A stretch of 18,558 nucleotides of DNA from NCBI GenBank assembly GCA_029288335.1, contig JARIHJ010000067.1, forward strand, positions 1 to 18,558, read 5' to 3'. The notes beneath the pieces are model-generated. The model did not search any database, was not told where the DNA came from, and saw only the letters and a program-made list of their open reading frames with translations. Position 1 is the stretch's first letter, and every line of letters starts with the position of its first letter. Positions 14,001-18,558 of this stretch are shown in pieces. The DNA comes from Candidatus Saccharimonadota bacterium. GTDB lineage: Bacteria > Patescibacteriota > Saccharimonadia > Saccharimonadales > UBA4665. The position numbers and the translations under genes were made by a program.

Positions 14001-15005
14001 ATGGCGGATCAACCAGATGTAGTCAGTATCGGTGACATAGTGACTGATGATTTTATTGAGCTATTCGAAAAAGAAGAAAAAGTTGAGCATGAAAAGGATG
14101 GCAGTGTTTTTCTGGCGATCCCATTTGGTACCAAGATCCCCTTCGATCACCACGATGTCGTGCCAGCTGTCGGCAATGCATCCAACGCGGCCGTCTGCTT
14201 TGCTAGACTGGGCCTGAAGAGTGCTTTCGCTACCAATATTGGCGGCGACCAGATTGGCCGTGATATGTTAGCAGTGCTGGAGCGCGAGGGCGTCGATCAT
14301 CGTTTTGTCAAAGTGAACCCAAAGAACAAGAGCAATTATCATTTCGTTTTGCGCTACGGCGCCGAGCGGACAATCTTAATTAAACATGAAGAATATGATT
14401 ATCATTGGCCGAACCTTCGACCAAACGAGGTTCCAAAATGGGTCTACTTCAGCTCAATATCAGAGCACGCGCTGCTCTATCACGACCAAGTTTCTGACTG
14501 GCTAGATGCCAACCCGGATGTCAAGTTAGCTTTTAACCCTGGGACTTTTCAGATGGAGGCCGGCGCTGAACGTTTACACCGCATTTATGAAAGAAGTGAA
14601 GCTCTGATTTTGAATCGCGAGGAAGCCGTCACGGTCGGCGGCGGTGACCACGAAAACGTCCACGATCTCATCGATAAACTGCATGCGCTAGGGCCCAAGA
14701 TCGTGGTAGTTACCGATGGTCCAGACGGCGCTTACGCCAGCGATGGCCAGACGCGTCTTAAAATGCCGCTTTATCCGGACCCAGCGCCTCCAGTTGATCG
14801 GACAGGGGCGGGTGATGCTTTCGCTAGTACATTCATTGCGGCACTTATTAAAGGTAATAATATCGAAGGCGCGCTTCAGTGGGCGCCGATTAACTCAATG
14901 AGCGTCTGTCAGGCTGTTGGCGCCCAGGCCGGTCTCTTGACCCAAGAAAAACTAGAAGAATACTTGCGCAGCGCCCCAGATTGGTACCGCGCTAGCGAGT
15001 TCTAA
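14001..15005 (+). CDS. PfkB-family carbohydrate kinase
   Basis: A 334-residue ribokinase-fold ATP-dependent kinase. The N-terminal domain has the GNASNAAV substrate loop (58-65) and the LGLKSAFATNIGGDQIG segment (70-86), the NREE motif is at 205-208, and the signature DRTGAGDAF is at 266-274 with catalytic base D272. Family members phosphorylate fructose-6-phosphate, ribose, adenosine or other sugars; the sequence does not settle which. The long acidic insert at 21-50 is unusual. Directly after fba, a phosphofructokinase or sedoheptulose-7-phosphate kinase role fits, but this is inference. Promoter and leader with Shine-Dalgarno are described separately. The stop codon lies in the left arm of a 17-bp inverted repeat. 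Confidence 0.87.
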   Translation: MADQPDVVSIGDIVTDDFIELFEKEEKVEHEKDGSVFLAIPFGTKIPFDHHDVVPAVGNASNAAVCFARLGLKSAFATNIGGDQIGRDMLAVLEREGVDHRFVKVNPKNKSNYHFVLRYGAERTILIKHEEYDYHWPNLRPNEVPKWVYFSSISEHALLYHDQVSDWLDANPDVKLAFNPGTFQMEAGAERLHRIYERSEALILNREEAVTVGGGDHENVHDLIDKLHALGPKIVVVTDGPDGAYASDGQTRLKMPLYPDPAPPVDRTGAGDAFASTFIAALIKGNNIEGALQWAPINSMSVCQAVGAQAGLLTQEKLEEYLRSAPDWYRASEF

Positions 15006-15051
15006 CTTAGTTAATTTGCTAGCCGCTTGTGCTAAAATTAAGCCAGTTAGA
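15001..15051. repeat. Long inverted repeat over promoter (7+3+7 arms)
   Basis: Left arm TCTAACTTAGTTAATTT (15001-15017) and right arm AAATTAAGCCAGTTAGA (15035-15051) are reverse complements in 14 of 17 positions, mismatching only in the middle three, around a 17-nt loop. The left arm overlaps the pfkB stop, and the right arm covers most of the -10 box and the predicted transcription start of the next gene. No T-run follows, so it does not look like a terminator. A dimeric regulator operator is one reading. Confidence 0.6.
15030..15045 (+). promoter_or_regulatory. Extended -10 promoter of unknown 419-aa gene
   Basis: TG at 15030-15031, one base, TAAAAT at 15033-15038. Predicted start near 15045 gives an ~18 nt leader without a real Shine-Dalgarno. 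The box lies partly in the right arm of the inverted repeat. Confidence 0.55.
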
Positions 15052-15062
15052 GTTAAAGAAAA

Positions 15063-16322
15063 ATGACCAAAATCTTATCGCAGCTCTTAGCCGCAAAAGA
15101 ACCGGATTTTAGATTGGGCGTAACTAAGCTGGAGCGGGCTAGCGGACACAAAAGTCACGATATTCGCCTGACTAGTGATGTGCTAGCGGCAACCCGGGCC
15201 AAGCTAGCCGAGCTTAACCTCGATGCCAGCGACACAACCGGCCCCGAGCTTTACCAAGCTTTAGGTCAAAAGCTTATAGAAAGCGACAAGGAGCTCGCCA
15301 AAGTTCTAAAGCTCGAGCCCCTTGAAGCCAATTTCCTCGATGATTTCACTGCTGTCATTAAAAGGCTAACGCATAACCCAAACTGCTTCGCATTGAAAGC
15401 GAGTGTGGCTAAGAAGTTGTTAAAAGCCAATCCGCCTAAAAAGGCGATGAGGGCGCTAGGTTATCGTTCGCTGGATTCAATGCTCAAACATGAGTCCCTA
15501 GCTGGCTTATACGCTAGTACAAATATTTGCGAGACTGGCGCCTGGCACAAAAATTTTGAGGCTAGCTACAAAAAACTAACCCCGAGCGATTTTGAAGAGC
15601 GATCATTAGCCATTACGCCGCTAACTGGCAGCCGCTGGCAGAAGTTAGCTGTCAGTTACGTCGAAACTCACCACAATGCTTTATTTAGCTTTAACGAAAT
15701 CGGCACGCTGGTGCTACTACCCCTAGAGGATTATCAGCCAGGTATGCTGAGCGCGATGTTTCTTTTGACGCTGGCGGCGGCCAACAGCGCCTTAGCAACC
15801 AGTAGTTATTTGCGGCTCAACCAAGTCAAGAGCGATTTTGGCAAGCGGGTAGCTAGTGCTGCCAAGGAGGAACTTTCAGTCACTAGCCCAATTGGCCACG
15901 AGAAATTGAACTGGCAGACTGTCCACGAATTTTTGACTAACTCTGGCGACAGTTTCGAACCACAATTTGCCGGCGAAGGTCAATCTTTAATTAATCCGGC
16001 CGACACGCTAGCGAGTTTGAGCCCAACGCTGGCTTTTTGGCGCGGTACTAGCCACCTAGCTCATCTCGCCAACAATGAAGCGGTGTCGCTAAATCCCCTC
16101 GATGCATCCCTGAATTATATTAATAAGTTGCCATTTGAACAGAGAATAACACATCATTTTCGGCAAAATTTATGGCACCAATTTTGGCAGCGTTATTTGC
16201 AGGCTGAAGTCCTGGGTGAGAAATTGCTGGCGGGACTAAGGCTTGAGCTAGCCGGTCCAGACTTAGCGTCGGAATTAATTGATTCCGGGCCGATGTCGAG
16301 CGAGGATGTACTAGTAGCGTGA
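15063..16322 (+). CDS. Unknown 419-aa protein, co-translated with LOG
   Basis: I do not recognise a family. The protein is soluble and mostly helical with no signal peptide or clear membrane helix; a hydrophobic patch (MLSAMFLLTLAAANSALATSS, about 222-242) is the only candidate. The basic segment LTHNPNCFALKASVAKKLLKANPPKKAMRALGYRSLDSML (about 107-144) has an N-P-x-C-F and KK-rich look. His and Trp are frequent near 250-400, but no catalytic motif stands out. Its stop codon TGA overlaps the GTG start of the LOG-family gene by 4 nt, so the two products are probably made in a fixed ratio and may work together. The promoter is covered by a 17-bp inverted repeat. It is rich in GCTAGC, like other moderately expressed genes here. 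Confidence 0.8.
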   Translation: MTKILSQLLAAKEPDFRLGVTKLERASGHKSHDIRLTSDVLAATRAKLAELNLDASDTTGPELYQALGQKLIESDKELAKVLKLEPLEANFLDDFTAVIKRLTHNPNCFALKASVAKKLLKANPPKKAMRALGYRSLDSMLKHESLAGLYASTNICETGAWHKNFEASYKKLTPSDFEERSLAITPLTGSRWQKLAVSYVETHHNALFSFNEIGTLVLLPLEDYQPGMLSAMFLLTLAAANSALATSSYLRLNQVKSDFGKRVASAAKEELSVTSPIGHEKLNWQTVHEFLTNSGDSFEPQFAGEGQSLINPADTLASLSPTLAFWRGTSHLAHLANNEAVSLNPLDASLNYINKLPFEQRITHHFRQNLWHQFWQRYLQAEVLGEKLLAGLRLELAGPDLASELIDSGPMSSEDVLVA

Positions 16323-16972
16323 GCAGTTCGGCTAGGCAAAATAACGAGTGGGTGCTGAAGTTTTCGATATGCGTATCGGGGGCGGCAGCGGGTGAAACTG
16401 TCGAGCAATCACACGCGCTCGCTGAAGTTATTGGTGAAGAAATCGCGAAAGCCGGGCAAGTCCTAACGACCGGTGCCACCGTTGGCCTGCCGTACTTTGC
16501 GGCGGTTGGCGCCAAAAAGGCTAACGGAATGAGCATTGGCTTCAGTCCGGCGGCATCGATGCGCGAGCACGTCCGGAAGTATCATTTGCCGCATGACGTC
16601 TTTGATTTCATCAATTTTACAGGGATGAATTACGTCGGCCGGGACCTGTACCTGGTTCAATCCAGTGACGCCATTATTACCATCGGCGGGCGCTTTGGTT
16701 CGCTGCACGAATTTACATCGGCGCTCGAAGACCACAAGCCTTGCGGAATTTTGCTAGGCTCCGGCGGCACGGCCGATGAAATCCCGGAGCTAATGAAAAA
16801 ATTACCACCGCCAAAGGGCGACTTGGTAATTCTGGACGATAACCCGAAGCGCCTGGTTGAAAAAATCATCGAAATCCTTAATAAGAAGGATGCCGATATC
16901 CTGCGCCAGCTCAGAGAGCGCGACGAGCGTTGGTTTCTAAAACCAGCCGACAGATTGAAGCGTGCGGGCTAA
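16319..16972 (+). CDS. LOG-family (SLOG superfamily) nucleotide-binding protein
   Basis: A 217-residue Rossmann-fold protein of the LOG / 'possible lysine decarboxylase' family. LOG enzymes cut the ribose-5-phosphate from nucleoside monophosphates; relatives in the SLOG group act as nucleotide-ligand sensors. Motifs: SGAAAGETVE at 20-29 for phosphate binding, GRDLYLVQSSDAIITIGG at 107-124 (R108 at the conserved Arg), and GGRFGSLHEF at 123-132, in the place of PGGxGTxxE, with the catalytic-type glutamate E131. The start is GTG in a GTGA overlap with the upstream stop; the first ~12 residues are poorly constrained, so a later start is possible. Functional link to the 419-residue partner is inferred from the overlap. 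Confidence 0.78.
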   Translation: MSSSARQNNEWVLKFSICVSGAAAGETVEQSHALAEVIGEEIAKAGQVLTTGATVGLPYFAAVGAKKANGMSIGFSPAASMREHVRKYHLPHDVFDFINFTGMNYVGRDLYLVQSSDAIITIGGRFGSLHEFTSALEDHKPCGILLGSGGTADEIPELMKKLPPPKGDLVILDDNPKRLVEKIIEILNKKDADILRQLRERDERWFLKPADRLKRAG

Positions 16973-16980
16973 ATTCCTGT

Positions 16981-17016
16981 TTGACAGCAGGTTGGCTAAA
17001 GGTTAAAGTAGACTGT
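16981..17016 (+). promoter_or_regulatory. Promoter of lectin-CHAP gene
   Basis: Perfect TTGACA at 16981-16986, 17 nt, TAAAGT at 17004-17009, the best two-part promoter in the window. Start predicted near 17016 gives a ~21 nt A-rich leader without Shine-Dalgarno. CTGT-TTG-ACAG, a short dyad, overlaps the -35. Confidence 0.6.
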
Positions 17017-17036
17017 AGCTCAACCAAAACAAAAAT

Positions 17037-18068
17037 ATGTATAATTCACCATACCGCCAGCCAGCTTTTCGTGCCGAAAAACCGGCTAAACGCAAGCATA
17101 ACCTTCGCCATATTACTTTTGGGCTCATTTCTATTCTGCTCGCAGTCGGCTTAATTAAGCTTTCGGGTGGGAATGCTAGCGCGGCTAGCGGGCTGAAGTT
17201 AAGATCCGGCATTGGTGGCTATTGCCTGGACGACTACACCGGCAAGCTGGCCAGCGGTAACCCGGTTGACGCTTGGGGGTGCAATGGTTCGAGCGCCCAG
17301 AGCTGGAGCGTGACTTACGACACTATCGAGCACGCCGGTAAATATTGCTTGAGCGTGGTGGGCAACAGCAAAAATGCCGGCGCAAAAATCGTGCTAAATG
17401 CTTGCGATAGTGCGCCCGGGCAAATCTGGTTGCGCTATAAAAGTGGCTATATTAACCCGAACAGTGGATTATGTTTGAGCACTTCGTCAAGCGGTCCGTC
17501 GTCGCAACTATCGCTTAATTCCTGTAACCAATTGGGGGACGCTAATGAAACTTGGACGCCGGAAAACTACAATGGCAAGGTCATTGGGCTACCGAGCTGT
17601 GATGGCACTGAGGGACAAAAAGTTGCTTGCGAAGCTTCCACCGAATGGGCCCACTGGCAGAATTCGAACGATCACTTAGCACTACTGAACACCTACACCG
17701 ACAACGCCCCATACGAGGAATGGTGCGCGGATTTCGTTAGCTACGTTTATAAGCAAGCGGGCTATCCTTTGACCGGTGCCTACGACGGCTGGGATGAAAA
17801 CGACGCTAACAATTTGCAAAATTACCCCGAGTTTACCGAGCATCAGGCATCGTCTGGTTACGTGCCGAAGGCTGGTGATATCGCTTGGTTTAATTACGAC
17901 GGCGGCCACGTTGAGATTGTCGTCGCCGGCGGCAAGCAGCCGACATTTGTCTACGGTAACTCCGGCGAAATTGACCCGACCACTGGCAATGGTGATATGC
18001 GCGCCAACACGCTAACTAGCGACGGCTCCGAGGGTCAACTGGTCTACTACTTATCGACCAGCGGCTAG
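17037..18068 (+). CDS. Secreted ricin-type lectin plus CHAP hydrolase
   Basis: A 343-residue exported protein. A basic N-terminal tail and hydrophobic helix (about 27-42) are followed by NASAAS with an AxA cleavage site near 48-51, a standard signal peptide or signal anchor. Residues ~55-175 form a ricin-B beta-trefoil: three repeats with Q/ExW motifs (QSW 88-90, QIW 129-131, ETW 171-173) and paired cysteines C63/C82, C104/C123, C146/C163. Residues ~205-335 are a CHAP domain with catalytic C230 (EWCADFVSYV), H291 (GGHVEIVV) and likely N308. CHAP enzymes cut peptidoglycan, as amidase or endopeptidase; the lectin would target glycans of its own wall or of a host cell. Disulfides imply an oxidising envelope. 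Transcribed alone from a strong promoter just downstream of the LOG gene. Confidence 0.88.
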   Translation: MYNSPYRQPAFRAEKPAKRKHNLRHITFGLISILLAVGLIKLSGGNASAASGLKLRSGIGGYCLDDYTGKLASGNPVDAWGCNGSSAQSWSVTYDTIEHAGKYCLSVVGNSKNAGAKIVLNACDSAPGQIWLRYKSGYINPNSGLCLSTSSSGPSSQLSLNSCNQLGDANETWTPENYNGKVIGLPSCDGTEGQKVACEASTEWAHWQNSNDHLALLNTYTDNAPYEEWCADFVSYVYKQAGYPLTGAYDGWDENDANNLQNYPEFTEHQASSGYVPKAGDIAWFNYDGGHVEIVVAGGKQPTFVYGNSGEIDPTTGNGDMRANTLTSDGSEGQLVYYLSTSG

Positions 18069-18080
18069 CCGGTTAGGAAT

Positions 18081-18096
18081 TGTTACAATTAGAGGA
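18081..18096 (+). promoter_or_regulatory. Extended -10 promoter of uvrB, leaderless
   Basis: TG at 18081-18082, one base, TACAAT at 18084-18089. Seven bases on is exactly the A of the ATG at 18096. The AGAGG just before the ATG has zero spacing and cannot act as a normal Shine-Dalgarno. Confidence 0.7.
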
Positions 18097-18558
18097 TGTC
18101 TAGGTTTAAGTTAAAAGCGGATTTTGATCCTATGGGTGACCAGCCGGCGGCAATTGCCCAGCTTTCTAGTGGTCTGGATAAAGGCTTGCGCGATCAGACT
18201 TTGCTCGGTGTGACCGGTAGCGGTAAAACTTTTACGATGGCAAATATTATTGCCAATCAGCAAAGGCCGACGCTGGTTTTATCGCACAATAAGACGCTAG
18301 CCGCGCAGCTTTATTCCGAATTTAAGCGGTTTTTTCCGGATAACGCCGTTCATTATTTTGTCAGCTACTTCGATTATTATCAGCCGGAAGCTTACATCCC
18401 GCGTAGTGATACTTATATCGAAAAAGACAGCGCCATTAATGAAGAAATCGATCGCCTGCGCCACGCCGCGACCGATGCGCTACTGACTCGCAAAGATGTA
18501 ATTATCGTGGCTAGCGTCAGCTGTATTTACGGCATCGGTTCGCGCGAGAGCTACGCTC
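18096..18558 (+). CDS. uvrB: Excinuclease ABC subunit B (3' partial)
   Basis: The first 154 codons of UvrB, the DNA-loading helicase-like subunit of UvrABC nucleotide excision repair; the window ends inside the gene. Residues 11-25 carry the usual DPMGDQPAAIAQL opening, with the Walker A motif GVTGSGKT at 38-45, then LVLSHNKTLAAQLYSEFK, and the beta-hairpin region that clamps DNA (VSYFDYYQPEAYIP with DTYIEKDSAINEEI after it), then the conserved SVSCIYGIGS. Start ATG is fixed by the leaderless promoter. Only 27 nt separate it from the CHAP gene stop. It is transcribed on its own promoter; no LexA-type operator is seen. Confidence 0.95.
   Translation, partial: MSRFKLKADFDPMGDQPAAIAQLSSGLDKGLRDQTLLGVTGSGKTFTMANIIANQQRPTLVLSHNKTLAAQLYSEFKRFFPDNAVHYFVSYFDYYQPEAYIPRSDTYIEKDSAINEEIDRLRHAATDALLTRKDVIIVASVSCIYGIGSRESYA

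Noticed and set aside
15001..15051. CRISPR or mobile-element end
   Set aside because: Only one inverted repeat pair exists, with no spacers, transposase or target duplication.
16970..17036. tRNA or small RNA gene before the CHAP gene
   Set aside because: No cloverleaf can be drawn; the stretch is explained by a promoter and an A-rich leader.

Overview
The window looks like a compact chromosomal segment from a Candidatus Saccharibacteria (TM7) genome or a close relative in the Patescibacteria/CPR. The evidence is the gene set: a split transketolase, a class II aldolase with an unusual strand sequence, a PfkB kinase, a variant RpiB, and a flavin oxidoreductase coupled to an MprF-like lipid aminoacyltransferase. 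Base composition is near 50% GC, gaps are very short, and TGA serves as a normal stop (for example at 7857-7859 and 16320-16322), which argues against the UGA-recoding CPR lineages. The lineage is inferred; no rRNA or ribosomal protein gene is present.

Layout. 1-1999 (+): end of a glutaredoxin-like protein without its CxxC, a thioredoxin-reductase-like flavoprotein and a histidine phosphatase. 2002-4927 (-): a flavin reductase overlapping an MprF-like membrane enzyme, convergent with the first block. 4980-8498 (+): inorganic pyrophosphatase, then GAPDH, a small Pro/Gln-rich membrane protein, RpiB, a 105-residue orphan and a ribulose-phosphate 3-epimerase-like protein. 8513-10090 (-): an unrecognised 525-residue protein. 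10173-15005 (+): transketolase N and C halves, a DMT-family transporter, class II aldolase and a PfkB sugar kinase. 15063-16972 (+): an unknown 419-residue protein overlapping a LOG-family protein. 17037-18068 (+): a secreted, disulfide-rich protein with a ricin-type lectin domain and a CHAP peptidoglycan hydrolase domain. From 18096 (+): start of uvrB, cut by the window end.

How the genes fit together. GAPDH, RpiB, Rpe-like, TktN/TktC, FBA and PfkB together cover lower glycolysis entry plus the non-oxidative pentose phosphate pathway. No transaldolase is present here, so a sedoheptulose-bisphosphate route using FBA and the PfkB kinase is a reasonable inference. The redox genes, the lipid-modifying MprF-like enzyme and the secreted lectin-CHAP protein are envelope and redox functions expected of a small, surface-attached bacterium.

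The most consistent non-coding signal is promoter architecture. Many genes have an extended -10 box (TGnTAnnnT) ending about 7 nt before the start codon, so their mRNAs should be leaderless or nearly so. Others (ppa, gap, pfkB) have short leaders with Shine-Dalgarno sequences. This corrects two start sites (transketolase N, flavin reductase). Other structure worth a second look: a long inverted repeat over the promoter at 15030-15045, a perfect 10-bp hairpin with a small ORF starting in its loop ahead of TktC, strong enrichment of GCTAGC, and no recognisable intrinsic terminator anywhere. There is no gene-free stretch longer than 300 bases, and I saw no tRNA, rRNA, CRISPR, IS element or attachment site.
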